Assembly (NCBI GenBank): GCA_003344405.1
Contig: NOWV01000160.1
Coordinates: 1 to 64,000, forward strand
Origin: Trichoplax sp. H2
Taxonomy: Eukaryota; Placozoa; Uniplacotomia; Trichoplacea
Direction of reading: 5' to 3'
Length of the DNA stretch: 64,000 nt
Made by a program: the position numbers and the translations under genes. Below the pieces are notes generated by a model that was not told the DNA's origin, searched no databases, and saw only the letters and a program-made list of their open reading frames with translations. Positions 10,392 to 24,612 of this stretch are shown one piece after another (position 1 is the first letter of the stretch; each line of letters opens with the position of its first letter).

Positions 10392-13300
10392 AATGGCTAT
10401 TAGAAGCAATGAATAATCGGTTTATATTTCTAAAAGATCTAAAAATGCTCTTATTACCATACTTTTTTTATCGAATCTTTCAGTAATGCGACAAAATATT
10501 TAAGCGGCCTTCGCAAAAGATCGTAGCCAATATCAACTATTACGACTGGACAGTTAAATTACGAGCATATATGGAAGGCCTTAATTATGGATCGTGTTAA
10601 TCTAATTGCTTATATTGTTCGAAACTGTTGAGAATTTTAGCAATTTACCTTGATCTTGATATGAGAAACTGTCATCGTAGTTAAAGGAGCATACTTTTTC
10701 TGTTGTATCACTTAACTCCACGTGCATTTTCTGATCAATTATTAAAGTTTGCGAATGTATTTATGATAAGACCAACAAAATCAGTTGTCAGTACGGCATC
10801 ACTCACTGTATGATCTTGATACAATTTAACTTTACAAAATGAATAAGTTAATTGTATCACACTGTATCATATTTTTACAACCTTTACTATTTATTCTCAG
10901 TTTATAATGAAAATATTAGCAAGGCAATAAAATTTCTGATATGCTATATTATGTATATTGTTGTTATAAGGTATCAGCGAAATGTCCAATTCAAAATCTA
11001 TTGTGATCAATGTTTAACACATCTTAAAATATAGTTAAGAATAAAATTGAACAAAAATCATGGAACGCATTGTAAAATGTAGCCTACTTAAACTTCTTTA
11101 ATAATGCAAATATTAACGCTGAAACTGAAAACGCACGTTTAAAGGCATGCTTATTTCGCTCTCTTCACTCTCAGATCAGTTTCAATAGACACTTTCAGAC
11201 GTTACCATCATGTTTCTTTCATTTCATACAAGGACTTGATAATCATGCTGAGCGGAAGCGTGGCATTTCGAAAGAAAGACAGTCTACGCGTATCTTAACA
11301 GTTCGGTGTTATAAAAAATTAATGGCATCGATTATGATATTTATAGGAAGATTGTGTTTAATGAAGCTATATAAGATAATGGCATACATGAAAGGTGTAA
11401 TCTAGTCAAATTGCTTTAGTTACGTGAAAAAATCAAAGAGTACAAGCTTATCATATAATTATTAGAGCTACTTGCTGAGATAAATACTTGAAAATTGTTT
11501 TTACTACGCAGAACGCACAGTAGCGAGGATCATTATTTATGAGTGCGGAAATTGATAAGAATGGGTTATTGTTGTATTAGGGCATCACTATAACGCTTTT
11601 AAATTATAGGATAAATAAAATTACGCGTAATAAATCATTAAATATAGATCTTGTATACTCAAATTATTCTACGGTGCTGCAGAAATTGACTAGTACAAAG
11701 TATAGACAATGCCGTATTCAGAAACATATATGATAGTACATATATGACAGGACCTATACTTTAAATTTTTCTACTAACAATTTATTTTGGAAATCTTCAA
11801 AAATCCAATTAAAAATTAGGGATCACGGTATGCATTGTAATTCGTAAAGAATGGAATCACACAGTAGAATTAATAGAAAATTGAGGACAAGTCCCCTTGT
11901 ATTGAAACAATGTAATGCAATTTTTTCAACTGAAGATAACTACCTTATTTCACAATCCCATGGTAAACACCTCTATCTGTTTTTGGGTAACTTTGTTGGT
12001 AATTGTAGGTTGAATATTGATATGGAACGCTTAGATTCGAAAGTATCATTTACCGATAAGCTTACTGCATGAAATCTCTACTCATATCTAGTATCCTACA
12101 AGTATTTAGCTACATTAAAATGATTTTGCCTACATTCATAAAACCTTTCGGAATAAGCATGGTATAAAAATAAGCTTTTTAAGACTAATCTTCAAAAAAG
12201 CTGTCTTATAAACGCACAGTGTAGCGTTATAATTACTATTATATAATTATAAAAGAAGCTGCTAAATCTGCTACAGTTTTTCACATTGTCGAAATAAGTT
12301 ATCAATTTACTACTGTATTTCAATTATAATGGCTTTATTAATTCTTTATAGGCCTTTTTGCTGTTATGATGGTAAAGTCAGTTTATTTAGGAACTGGCTG
12401 TACCGAGTTTTGCTATTATGTGCAGTAGAGGTTCCATTAATAAATCAATTAGATTAAGTTACAATTATTGTAAATAGATACTGCAATTGGAATATCAAAT
12501 GGAAGACTTGCGGTAACCATGAAGATTGTCCAAAGATGGCAATGACAGTAATCTGTTTTGGTACATCATTCTCATTCTTATTTACCTACGCCCAGATATG
12601 TCTGTTCGGCAGGATAAAGTAGTGATAACATATAATATTTTAACTAACTAACTGATAGAATTATGTTCTGCGTGTACGTATATTAACAATTACTGAGATC
12701 GTTATAACTCTTGTAATCGGCTATACAATATTAATACATAATTACTGTGTAGATATACAGATTTTTCAGACCTGCTATTCAGTTCTTATTATTATTGAAA
12801 AAATAATAAATAATAATTAATATATTTAGCAGTTAACTACGAATAAATTTATATATGAGATTATTCATAAATAAAAGCAATCTAGTGATTTGCTAGCTGA
12901 AAGGTGTACTTGAGCTATAATAGCTAATTAAAAATAGTATTATCCAAAAATATCGTAGTTTTAGAGGCGTAATATATCTTCGCGTTCATATAACGGGTGT
13001 GGTATTAGTGATAGCTAATAAAGTTTTATTTTACGTATTTAATGAAAAAATTCTATACAGGACAATAGGCAGACACGCATTAAAAATTATCCATACAGAA
13101 ACAAGTATTAGAACACTCATCATAATTAATAGTAAGTCATGGGGTAGATTTGCTAGATTAATGTAAAAACTTATAACTATTTTACATTAATTACTTATAA
13201 TGCATCATTAGCCTTAATACTACTATCAGAATAAATTATCAGTAGCGATATCTTAACATGACTGTACTAATGCATTCCACATCTGATAATAACACTGAAA

Positions 13301-16300
13301 GGTGCTGGAAATTAATAGAAGAGTTATGATATCTTAAGTGGAATGACTTGGATAGTACTTTTAATAAGATGTGCTAATATACATAGCATTAGTACATTTA
13401 GATTGCTATTGTGCGTTTGCATTAAATCAATGTTACATGAATTTAGTATACTGGATCAGCGTTACCTAGAATTACGCTCCCGACTGGGACCACTAGCTTC
13501 TCGAGTTTGTGAACTACGCTTCCTTAGGCCAAATTGGGTTAACCATTTACTTCAGCAAATGAGATCAAGACCTTCACTTAAGAACACTATCAGTACAGTT
13601 TATTCTTATCTACGTCTCTCTATCGTATACTACCCTATCTAAAGGCTCCATTTACTTTCTAAGTTATCTGATATTTGCTCTTAATCTCATACAGGAGATT
13701 TCACAACTGTAATCTATTATCCGGTAGCAATCTTGTAACACAGCTATAAACCCTATCCACGTAAATAACTCTCTAATACAGAGATGAGAACAGCATCGAG
13801 ATTTATATTCTTCTAGTCTATACTCCTAGTCGAATGAAAAATAAAAAAAATAACAAGAAATAAGTAAGAGCAGTTGCTCACTCAACTCCTCTACAAACAA
13901 ACACCATAACACAATCTACTATCACGTAAATATCTCAATTTTTAATAAAAATATTCAATTAGCTAGTTTAACTCATTACGGTAAAGAAACTGTTACATTT
14001 TTATAATGAAAAGATTTCAGGAGTACAGTTAATTCTCATTCTTGAATGGATTATTGCTGTTCACTCAATTCTCTGGTTACTAATCTACGTTGTATCCAAG
14101 ACAATTGTTTAATTATTTTATGACGACGACATATAGCTTTAAAAAAAACACTATGACATACCAATAATCTAAAGCTAAAACCCAGATCAAAATATTTTGA
14201 TTTGTCTTGTATTTAGCAGCAAAGTAATATAATTTTTACTGTATTTTACCCAAAAAATTGACTACCGATTTATCATCTTTGTAGCACATACGTTGCATCG
14301 ACTAAAAACATCGGTTAAATTTTAATCTTACAATACATACTTCTTAACAAAATTATACCGCTGGTTGTTCTTAAATTTAAAATGATTAAAGTAATCTGGT
14401 TTATACTAAGATACCAAGTCAAATCTACTGTAATCAAACTAAATTCCTTTTAAAGCTACAATGCCTATTATAATACAAAAGCTTGAAGGTAAATTTAAAA
14501 ATTAGTCTTCATTGTAAATTAATGTAGTTGGATTACTAATAATAGTTGCTATTGTGTTACTAATATGAGAAGAAATGCTGATTATCAACAATAGGCATAG
14601 TCAATTACTTCATATATATTTAATAACATAGTGGGAGTTTTAAGCATAAAAGTTAAAAAAGTTTAAAATAATTTTAATGCACAGTTGAATCGTAGGGAAG
14701 TGAGTTCTAAAGAAGACCCGATGATTAACAGTTAAATGGCAATATCAGTTGGTAGGAGACCACGGTATCAAAGTTACTATTTAGTAGGTGATAGTATAGG
14801 TAAAAGTTCAATCTATTTTAAATAATCAAAGAATTTTTATTGATGTTGCTCAGCAACGAAATGCAAATATCTAGCCTATTGAACCTACAATTATTCATTA
14901 CCAAAATCTCGTTAGAAATACATTGATTCCTACTATGAGCATAATAATTGTTAAATTCGATTTCAGTATAATAATGTAACAAAAGTAATACGAACTTATT
15001 GTAATTTAATATCTTATAATCAATCAGCTTTTATCATTTAAATAAAAGATTTAGTCCAAAAAATTGGTTCATGGCACATTTTAACTGTACCAACGGGGAT
15101 ATAGCTAATCTTTGGGGTGTTGAAACTAATGGAATTTGCAGTACCCTCAGTCTTCAATATATCTCAGACGCCTTTATATTTCATCGTATGATTTCAGAAT
15201 TGATTATATTCGACAATTTGTGAAGCTAATATACCGTACATTTTGGCGGCACTTAACATTGATAAATTATTTTCACTATCTAGCGGCTATTCTTGCTTAG
15301 TATCCAAATTAATTCAATAACACTTGCTCATAAACATCTGCTGGCTGATTCTAAATCATTCGATTACAGCACTATTTTTCCATTTATAGAACTATTCATA
15401 TTTTAACAATTTCTATTATTAATCAGAACTAAAATCACTACTGTAAACTACTAACTTAGTTACAATACAAAAATTCTTGTTCAGTACAAATGAAACTTAC
15501 AACACTGCAACTAGTTATAATTATGGTAAATTCTTAATTCATCTTTATAACTTAGATGCGAATTTAGATTCTTTATTAATCTGGAAAAACACATTGTTAG
15601 CTAAATATCTGTTTTAGCTTCTTTAAAATTTATCGCTTAAAGTACGCTACTGACCCTCATTGATCGTCTGTTAGCAATAATAATAACAATTCCTTTAGAA
15701 TAAAGCCTAAAGCTCAAATTTTTTGAAAGCTGATTAGTTTATAGCAATGTTGCATCTAATCAATTATCCACACTCAGATAATATTAATAAGTTAGCAGTC
15801 GTGTGTAATATAACGAGAAATATTACCAATAAATTCATTAAGAGTAAAATTCATAGAAAGCCTTATAAAAGGAATCATGTTAACCTAAAGCGTAATTGTT
15901 AAGCTATTTTGCAATAATAATTTATTATCTAGTCTCCAACATATTGCAAATTATGTTATCCAGCTACTAATCCAAGGAAATGAAAGTTTTGAAGTCAAAT
16001 TTTATGGGAAGCAGAAGGAATATCGATTTCAAAAGGAGAAGTAATTCTATGTATAAATTAGCTTTACGGCGTTGTTTCTATTTATACAGCATTAGTAACG
16101 ACGATATAATTACTTATTATAGTAAAATCAATTTAATAAGGCAAAAAATTTAGTTATTTGTTAAGTTAAACTTGATGGCAATCATATGGTACATAATTTA
16201 CCAATTAATAAAAATAGCAACTTCGATACATTTATGCTACAACTTATAATGTTTCACTTTGAATTTTTATTGATATCAAGCTAAGGATTCAAAGGTTGGT

Positions 16301-16531
16301 AGATTTAAATTTAATTTGTGATAATCGTAAATAAATCAAATTTGTAATACCTTTAATTTTTTCTATGAATCTGGTAAACTTAGAATAGTTCTGATTGTGA
16401 TTATAGCAATTGATATTTTAACGGTAAGATGATAAGAAAATACTAGACTACTTTACATGAGGTTAAGAGAACTTATATACAGTTAACTTTTCAAAGGTGA
16501 CATTACTATTTTCAAAGTAATAAATTTAAGA
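10392..16531. other. Long gene-poor interval
   Basis: Six kilobases without a gene that I can defend. An open frame of 99 codons at 13,343-13,642 (+) is somewhat richer in G+C than its surroundings. It has no recognisable domain and lies in a block that may be repeat (TGTTAC near 13,431 to GTAACA near 13,741). A minus-strand stretch near 12,500 reads as about 30 hydrophobic residues but is too short to call. The rest is AT-rich filler. Confidence 0.4.
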
Positions 16532-17515
16532 TTAGCGATATTTGATAGATCTAGATGACTCGCTGTCTCTAATATGAAAGTATTCAATTACCGCAGTCTT
16601 AATACTCTTAACAAAATATACGTACAAGAGGGGATTAACTGTAGGGTATAAGAATGCAATATAGCGAGTTATTACAAGAAGAGTAACACGAACCCAGCAA
16701 GGTAATTTATAATAACCAGCTAAAGTGTTATTAGAAAGACTGATCGTTAAAATAAGAAGTTGATAATTACAGAAATAGGGAAAAAGCATAAATAGAAATA
16801 GTATCGCTAATAAAAACATTTGTTTAGATGCTGTGATAGCTTTCTTAGGACTAATCATTGGCATTGAGTTAGCAGATTCCACATTATTATTACTAAAATT
16901 TGACTTTCTTGCATATATTCTATAGAAAATGTATGAGTAACAGCTAATTATAATAACTATAGGTATGTAAAATAAACCAAAAAAAAACGCATAACTGTAG
17001 GTGATTTCTGGAGTAGTGTAAAAAACTGGCGTACAAACATTCATTGGAACTTCACGAAAACTCATTATAGGGATTGATGAAGCAAGTACAGAAATAATCC
17101 ATAAGAATATCACCGTAATTATGTAATGCTTAGATTTAATTGAAGACTTGTAGTCTATTGGCCATTTTATGGCAATTAGTCGATCAATACTTATTAAACA
17201 TTGATGTAGATTATAGTTGAGCAGAAATGATGATCCAAGTACTGGTAAAAAAGCGCAGAATACGTGAATATTTTCATAATTCCGAACACCCCAACGAGGG
17301 ATAATATAAATTCCACCAAATAGAATTCCAATAAAAAATGAACTACAAATAATCACGTTGGAGGGTGTTCGAATGGATTTAGACCTTACCACGCTTGTAA
17401 ATAATATTAGATTACAGATAACTGTAAAAATGCCAATAGCAATCCATATTCGATTGTTGTTATAAGTTCTTAGATCTTGCAAGCATTGAGTGGCGTTCGT
17501 CATGGTCAAATTCAT
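16532..17515 (-). CDS. Class A GPCR, array member with DRL motif
   Basis: A 327-residue, single-exon seven-helix receptor. Predicted helices lie near 23-43, 53-73, 88-110, 130-151, 173-199, 231-256 and 277-301. The TM3 box is D111-R112-L113, with W118-P119 following. C87 and C161 provide the extracellular disulphide. TM6 has P246 without the usual Trp, and TM7 has N294-P-L-L-Y298. Sequons at N2 and N7 mark the extracellular N-terminus. Two in-frame ATGs lie four codons apart (17,515 and 17,503), and the first is used here. The second would give the start MTNAT, which resembles the MTNVS start of its sister pseudogene at 10,391. Ligand and coupling are unknown. Confidence 0.95.
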   Translation of the reverse strand: MNLTMTNATQCLQDLRTYNNNRIWIAIGIFTVICNLILFTSVVRSKSIRTPSNVIICSSFFIGILFGGIYIIPRWGVRNYENIHVFCAFLPVLGSSFLLNYNLHQCLISIDRLIAIKWPIDYKSSIKSKHYIITVIFLWIISVLASSIPIMSFREVPMNVCTPVFYTTPEITYSYAFFFGLFYIPIVIIISCYSYIFYRIYARKSNFSNNNVESANSMPMISPKKAITASKQMFLLAILFLFMLFPYFCNYQLLILTISLSNNTLAGYYKLPCWVRVTLLVITRYIAFLYPTVNPLLYVYFVKSIKTAVIEYFHIRDSESSRSIKYR

Positions 17516-19924
17516 GATTTTTAGTTTAGAATTACTTATACACTAAATGACACTTTCGAATTAGCAGAAACCGTTAAATGATCTTAATAGACGAATAGGG
17601 TTGAGATTTTATAATGTGCCTCGAACATTCGCATAACTATGAGTTCGAGAACTGGTTAATAAAAATTGCTGCTGAGGAGAAAAATTTCTAAATGATCAAA
17701 CTCATCTAATGGATCTATTTTATACCTTACTAAATTTCTACAATGATTTTGTTGTTTAGTAGAATATTTTGGATATCTATTAAATATTAATTAATGTCAC
17801 GGTCAATTTTGTTTTCGCTGTCGCTGAAGTCAATTATTTCATATCGTTGCGCTTTCAAAAGTAAATTATATATTAATTTATAAGAATTTAAGCGCTGTGT
17901 TGGTAAACAGCTATACGATATTACTTATAACTATCACAACGAATTCTTACTATCATGAAATTTACATTAAAGATTATATAATATATAAAAATATTGACTA
18001 AGAAAGGTTCTGAACAATGCCATTAATAATTTAGATAGTTAAGAACTATGTATTATCTATTATATCGGCTAGCTACATACTACTCACAGTGTCTCCTATT
18101 CTGTTTGTGTTAGTAAATTCTTCATTTCATTAAACCTCAACAACACAGTCAATTAATTATCATGTGGTTACGTCAAATATTTACTGTAACTATCATAATT
18201 TCACTAAGTATTAAATTTGTTTCAAATAAGTTAATATGTTCTTATTAGTATATGCAAATAAAAATGATTTTAATCAAATTTAATAATAAAAGAATTATTC
18301 ATCAGTTTGTTAGCGACAACTTGAGTATTTCTTTTCCAAACATCTTTCCTAATACCATAATATGATGTCGCGTCTGTTATTTTGTTTTGATTTGGCTGAT
18401 ATCAAGACAGCTAATTTATAATTCATGGCAATAAAATTACATATAAATATTTATTAATTCGAGTGTTGGTAAACTCTTAAAGTGGATTTACAATTAAATA
18501 TTAGTGGAATGTACCTTAATACAAAAAAATTACAGTATTTGATTTTCAGATTACTATTACTGATACTCTTATGTATGTAATAACTTATATCACACAATGA
18601 AGTTAGCTTTTAGCTAATGGTCACATGATTAGCTTAGAAGGATTTATTTCAGATCTAATTGCAAGCTAACTAATTATTCTTAAAAGGAGCACGACCCTTA
18701 AAGTGATATTTTTATATTATAAAGTAATTCTGTTGACTCTATTGCAAACTTTTCAGTACGGGACCGCTTTTACTCTAATAAGTTATGTTTTTACTACTAA
18801 AATTGTGTTGATCATATTTCAGAAACAATTTTAAAGTACATTTAGCAATTATTAGTATTCAAACATGAAATATCGCTGTTACGGAGCTTGAAACAACTTG
18901 TTTACAGCTAGCAGATATTTAAGGTGTTTGTATGAAAGATGTAACTTAGTAAATTAACTTGAGAGATAAAAACATTATTTAGGAATATTATGTGCTAAAT
19001 TATATTATTTAATTCTGTATAAGAGACTAGCACCGGGGCATCTGTTCGACTTGGGAGTTAGCTATATATGCTTGGCTATTTATTTTAAATTCAGTTCCAC
19101 TGAAACTAGTTTAGAGTACACTAATACTAATTTATGAAGTAGCTAGTAATAAATAAAACTAAACTTAATTAGTGTGAACCCCTGTCGTCTATCTCAAATC
19201 TCTACAGTTAGAAAAGTTAGTTTCCAAACAAGACACATCCCGGAGTTAGTTGTATAAAAGAAATACGTGTTTGTCGAATTCGTTTCATTTCTTTGAATTC
19301 ATTAATTAGAGTTGATAGCCAAATAACTAGTGTAGCTAAGCAAAGTAAAGTTACGGTAAATTTACAATACAAAAAATTGATAATTTGACCGCTAAACAAA
19401 TTTTTTTTCTTGTTAGCTACTATATGTGGTCAATAAAGATATCCTTTTGGTAATAGATAAGGCGAAAATTTTTTAAGGCTAAAACATTTAATTTTTGCTT
19501 AGACACATTTGGTTGTCGTTGTCAATAAAGTTTTGATGACCACTTTAAATTTCATTTCGTGACGTAAAATACAAATTTTTAATGTCGTTTGACCTTGAAC
19601 CCTTTTTGGGAAAATATTTAGGGTATACAAATCAGCTTGCGGAAGTTTATGTCACTGACGTAGTTGAATGAAGACTATCTAATAGAAAATAATGCTTTGC
19701 TGCAATGTATCTAAATATAGCTTTAAAACCTTCAAGCTTAAACAACGACGTATCATTCTTCAAATTTAGCTACTTTCACGTGATTTATTTGCTAATATCA
19801 ATTGATATTTCTAATGTAGAGAATTTGTTTTATAGAATTATGTTGTGGTCATAAGATAATTTCAATGTATGAGTCATGATTTATGAGAATTAAACGGCTA
19901 TTTTGTAGAAGGATTATAAAAAAG
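17516..19924. other. Intergenic, nothing firm
   Basis: Upstream side of the DRL receptor. A minus-strand 60-codon frame at 19,217-19,399 has one hydrophobic stretch but no recognisable homology, so I leave it uncalled. No matched repeat. Confidence 0.4.
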
Positions 19925-20487
19925 TGTGATATAATCCAATCACGAAAATTCCAAAGTTGTAAAAAATTAGAACTTTGGTAGATCTAATACAAAGACTATC
20001 TACACACACCTCTACTCTAGCCTAATACAACTATTACAGGACTTCTAGAAAGAACGAACTGAATAGTCTAAAGTAGCCAATTTATATTCATTTTGTAGCA
20101 GTCCCAGCCATAATCAGCATAGCAACATTCTACCTCCATGTACACATAGTCAAACTATTATTAGAGACAATATTTTTCAGCCATCCATCATTAATCTGAT
20201 ATAGACACAACTACAGCATTTCGGTAGATACTATTCTTAGTAGTCAAATTACGGTAAACTAAGTATATCCTAATAGATAAATTACAGTTCTATTTTTACC
20301 TCTAGCCTTAATAGTAACTCAACGTCTTACTATATATAGTCATCAGTGCTATAGCATAGAATCTACTATTACAGTTCATAGTAGTGAGCTACTAAATACG
20401 TCTTAAGATAAGTATAGAAAGTTATGCTCCCATACATCTTACTAACATGGCTAGAAGTGTACAATCACATTACCAAATTTCGTTACA
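19925..20487 (-). mobile_element. Solo LTR, family beta copy A
   Basis: Matches 29,542-30,098 in reverse over its full length (563 bp). On the plus strand it runs from TGTGATATAATCC to GTTACA. The flanking pentamers AAAAG and AAAGG agree at 4 of 5 positions. It is diverged relative to the copies at 29.5 and 33.5 kb, so it is an older insertion. No coding interior. Confidence 0.75.
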
Positions 20488-20596
20488 AAAGGGCAATGAA
20501 TAATGATTACACAGATATTTTCGCATAAATATTTAGCAATTATTTATCGCTCGATTATGTTGTCTAGCGTAGAGATGCCTTTTATGAGTTTAAAGT

Positions 20597-21600
20597 TGTG
20601 ATAAAATCCGATCACTGAAATTTCAAAGTTATAAAAAATTAGAACTTTATTAGATTTAATACAATGACCAGCTAACACAGCTCTACCCTAGCTGAATACA
20701 AATGCTGAACCTTTCCTAGAAAGAACAGTCAGATAATCTAATGTCTCCTGCTTTTATACTCTCCCCTAGCCTTCGCAACTACAATCAGCTGTCATAAGCC
20801 AGCTTCGTGACAAGAATAACGTAAAATAAATCTCTAAATTACTATAGTCTCCGACATTCAGTATCCCTACTCACAAGAATTTAGACGCCTTTGATTCTAC
20901 GTTAAACTCAACTAGACAATTGAGAACTACTTTATTCAACTATCTGACGGGCTTATATACCCTTCTACAGCCGCTAACAATCACGATTTATCTTATAAAA
21001 ATACTTAGGTGAGAACATCTGCTAACTAATTTTTCACAGTTGGACTACAATATGTCCATTCATAGAACCATTTCAGTGCACATTACAGCACAGCATTAAA
21101 TTTACTGTAACACATTTATAATTAGAGTAATTCCTATTATAAGTAACTAGTTGTAATATAATATCACAATATTATATTAAGCAAATTTAGATAGCGATTT
21201 CTTCGCGGTAGTTCGTACCGTGACATCAGCATGACAGCATTCCACCATATTTTACTTTTACTTAGCATATTTTTAGTCACAATATTTTACAGCGAATCAT
21301 CATTAATCCAATACAGAAATGATTTCAGTATTCTCGAAGACATTATTTCTAACACTCAAAGTACAATGCACTAAGCATATCATAATATATGATTTACAAT
21401 TATATTTCTACCTGTAACCTTATAAGTAACTCAATGTTTTACCGTATATAGTTATCTGTACTCTAGCATAAAATTCCTACCATACAATCTATAATTATGA
21501 ACTACTAAATATATCATAACATAAATATAGAAACGACATAACCGTACATCATACTAAATATAGCTAATAGTCTACGATCACAATACGAAGTTACTTCACA
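20597..21600 (-). mobile_element. Solo LTR, family beta copy B, split by a younger LTR
   Basis: Two blocks, 20,597-20,784 and 21,226-21,600, join into one beta LTR once the alpha LTR at 20,790-21,225 and one copy of its duplicated pentamer are removed. The remaining 563 bp equals the length of beta copy A. It runs from TGTGATAAAATCC to TTCACA. The outer flanks AAAGT and ACAGC agree at only 3 of 5 positions. Confidence 0.75.
20790..21225 (+). mobile_element. Solo LTR, family alpha copy 1, nested, with target duplication
   Basis: 436 bp, from TGTCATAAGCCAGC to ACCGTGACA, flanked by exact TCAGC pentamers at 20,785-20,789 and 21,226-21,230. The second copy, at 52,623-53,058, has exactly the same length. 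A TTATATACCC motif after GACGGGC (near 20,950) is a likely TATA box. It interrupts beta copy B, so it is the younger insertion of the two. Confidence 0.9.
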
Positions 21601-23139
21601 ACAGCGCATCACTTCGAATTTCTTAATTTCAGCCTCACTTAATTTGTTATGTAATTACAGCTGTGTACGTGCATGTCTGCTACCAGAATTATTTAGATAA
21701 TATTTTTCGTTCCTTCTTACCATATGCACCTATACAGTGTTCTCTTACTCCATTTAATTTTTGGGAATTTGTTCAAATTTAAGATTTACGGATTATAAGT
21801 AGTAGTTATAAATAAACAGTGAAAATATACGGCCTATCATAATATCCTTGTAAACCCTACAACTAGACTGCTTAAAAATTTAAAGAATTTTAAAGAATTT
21901 CTAGAATAACAGTAAAATGTAGAAAGACCCATGGATTCAAACAATACCGTGATTAATAATCTTGTATTTTTTTTTACAAAAACTAAGTAACTTAATCATC
22001 ATATCTTTCAGAAAGCTATGAATTATAGTCATAACCTTATATTTTTATCAGCTAGTCTATTATCTTTTGATCATTTCTGCTGGCTGCTCAGACTGATATT
22101 ATTTTTACGGTTTGTTGGGAGTTTCTTAAATTGATCCAAGATAGCCTAGCTTACCAATTACATAATGAAGCATGCAGAGGTTCTAATGATTTCTGAGCAT
22201 TTCGTATGATTTCTGCTGCTTCTATAGTGACATTATCCTTAGCATGGACACATTATTCTGATGCATTATATGTACTTTAATGGATAGTTGATTTTTCATT
22301 AGCAATAGTTATATTTGGATATCCACATATGATATCTATAAGTTAGGTTATCTTCCTCTATTTATTTAAATTTATGAATTCTTAAATTTTCAGGAGGAGA
22401 GAATATTAATGCTTTAATTGTTAGTCTTGGATATAATCTAATAATAGATAAGTTACGATAAATCCCAAGAGTCAGTTATTACATGTTAGTAGCTAAACAG
22501 CTTTAAAGCAACGGTTATCTAAGCAATTGCTGATAGTTTGCCTAGTTTGAGAAAATGAGATTTGGTAACAGTTATCAAAATAAGTAACACTAAAGTTATT
22601 TATTTTTAGAGAGTGAGGTTAGCTAGTCTATAACTACGGCATATTGTAGACTAATACGTTTTGGTGTTAATGTGATTACTTTGGCTTCTTGATGTAATAA
22701 ATCGTTAAGTATTAGCGAATACTAAGAGAAATATTATGCAAACAAAACCTGAAAGTAAACCAGTACTACAATTTTATATAACGCACTCAGTTTGATAATA
22801 GTTATTATGTAATAAAGATTTGGATGACATGTCTGGTTTATGCAGATTTTTGTGTGCTACAACTACCCTTATGACACAAGAAATTACTCTCTTCTTCTAG
22901 TGAATTTTACTTTAATTCGTAATAGCATTTCTCTAGCCTACGATAAAGTAACTGAAATCTTTACGAAGTATACGTTCTAAGGCACAACACAATATAACAT
23001 AACTTTCTTTACTTTTAATTGATTTTTATTTCATACTATATCAATCGTATTAAACATATTTATCGCGCTATCAGTATTTTTAATAACAATAATGTTATTA
23101 CGATTTAGTTATCATGTACAGAATTTTGTAGTAATTAGC
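21601..23139. other. Intergenic, possible decayed coding
   Basis: No supported gene. Around 22,080-22,290 both strands stay open for unusually long: about 70 plus-strand codons with one stop. This could be a decayed exon, but I recognise no family in it. Confidence 0.3.
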
Positions 23140-23735
23140 TGTTACGGTATTGCCTTGCCATTAGGATATTTTAATAAGTACAGTAGTAGCTAGTATGGAG
23201 AATATTCATATTTGTAATGCTAGGTAAGATAAGTAATGCCTTAATGTGGATGTTGTTTGTAATAGTTCATTACATATTTGATATTGATTATTAATGTGTG
23301 ATAGATAGCAGTAAGATGATTCAAGTTCTAGTTGATGATAGTTGACACAAAAATTTTCTTTCTAAAAAATAAGTGGCTAAATTCATTAAATTGAACAATT
23401 ACAATGGTAATTATAATTACTTATTTACAGTTAGAATCCGTGAAGTTATAGGGTGCTAGATTAAATTATATATTTTACTGGAACACTAAATCTTATATAG
23501 TAATTAATTACTGTAAAAGCTCTCGTGGTTGTAATTCTGATTAATAAAAGATCATAAGTATACTAAAATCATTCTGTGAACGGACATACTAAAGCTTGAT
23601 TAAATAAAATCAGCTAGAAGATGTCCATATCTAAAAGTATTGCTTTACCTAACGTAAAGTCATAAACGTACAAATTGCTGAGAATTTAAAGAGGTTGACC
23701 TTTACATTATTTTTTTCGCAAAGCTGGTTTGTGAC
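23140..23735 (-). mobile_element. Solo LTR, family delta copy 2
   Basis: On the plus strand it begins TGTTACGGTATTGCC and ends GGTTTGTGAC. Its first 200 bp are a close reverse match to 24,415-24,612. The other portion, the U3 side, does not match that copy. No clear target duplication (TTAGC on the left, no partner on the right). Confidence 0.55.
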
Positions 23736-24086
23736 TTTTCGATAAATGAAATCATTATCATCGCTATACGGAGCAAAGTATAGGTGGGTCAGCTATAAAT
23801 AGTCTAAGACTAAAGCAAAAGAACTCTTAAATCAGAAGCTATGTATTTACTAGATTCATATTGTAATAGCCATAGAAATAACTTGAATATAGATGCATAC
23901 CTTACGATAGTATTTTGTTTGAACTCCTTATAAATATAAAACAATAATTCAAGAATTTTTATTGCTAATGATAAAGTAATTCCATACAATTTTATGATGG
24001 AATTGTAAATATTTCTAGTAGGTATTTGAAATAAATAAATTTAATATAGCCAGCAATTGAGAAAATCTTATATATGAAATTGTTAT

Positions 24087-24612
24087 TGTCACAATTTCAT
24101 TTCTGCGACAAGGTAACGTACAGTAATAGTCTATAAGAAGCTACTGACTTAAGCGCCCTATTATTTAAAGTTAAATACACACTTTTATTAGTAAAGATAT
24201 ATCTACGAATTTTTACCACACCACTTCACTCAAATGTTCCCGTTTATTTAGGAACCATCTAATTTGTAAACAACAACTGTATTATTATTTTACCTTACTT
24301 GGAGAAACATCTCGAACTGAGATGTTCCATACATAGTTTTTCTATCAGTAAATATTTTGAATCTCTTACTCATACTTAATCCTAATCTAAGCTCTGTTTT
24401 CTAATTCAACTATGATCAACTAGAACTTGAATCATCTTACTGCTATCTATCACACATTAACAATCAATATCAAATATGTAATGAACTATTACAAACAACA
24501 TCTACGTTAAGGCATTACTTATCTTACCTAGCACTACAAATATGGATATTCTCCAATGCTAGCTACTACTGTACTTATTAAACTATCCTAATGACAAGGC
24601 AACACCGCAACA
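24087..24612 (+). mobile_element. Solo LTR, family delta copy 1
   Basis: From TGTCACAATTTC to ACCGCAACA. The 3' 200 bp are shared, in inverted orientation, with 23,140-23,340. The 5' end (GCGACAAGGTAACGTA) resembles the gamma family start (GCGACAAGATAACGTA). Together with copy 2 it makes an inverted pair separated by about 740 bp. No exact target duplication. Confidence 0.55.

Noticed and set aside
13343-13642. 99-codon plus-strand frame as a gene
   Set aside because: No domain, signal or neighbour support; the frame lies in a block with repeat-like ends, and chance frames of this length are expected in a window this size.
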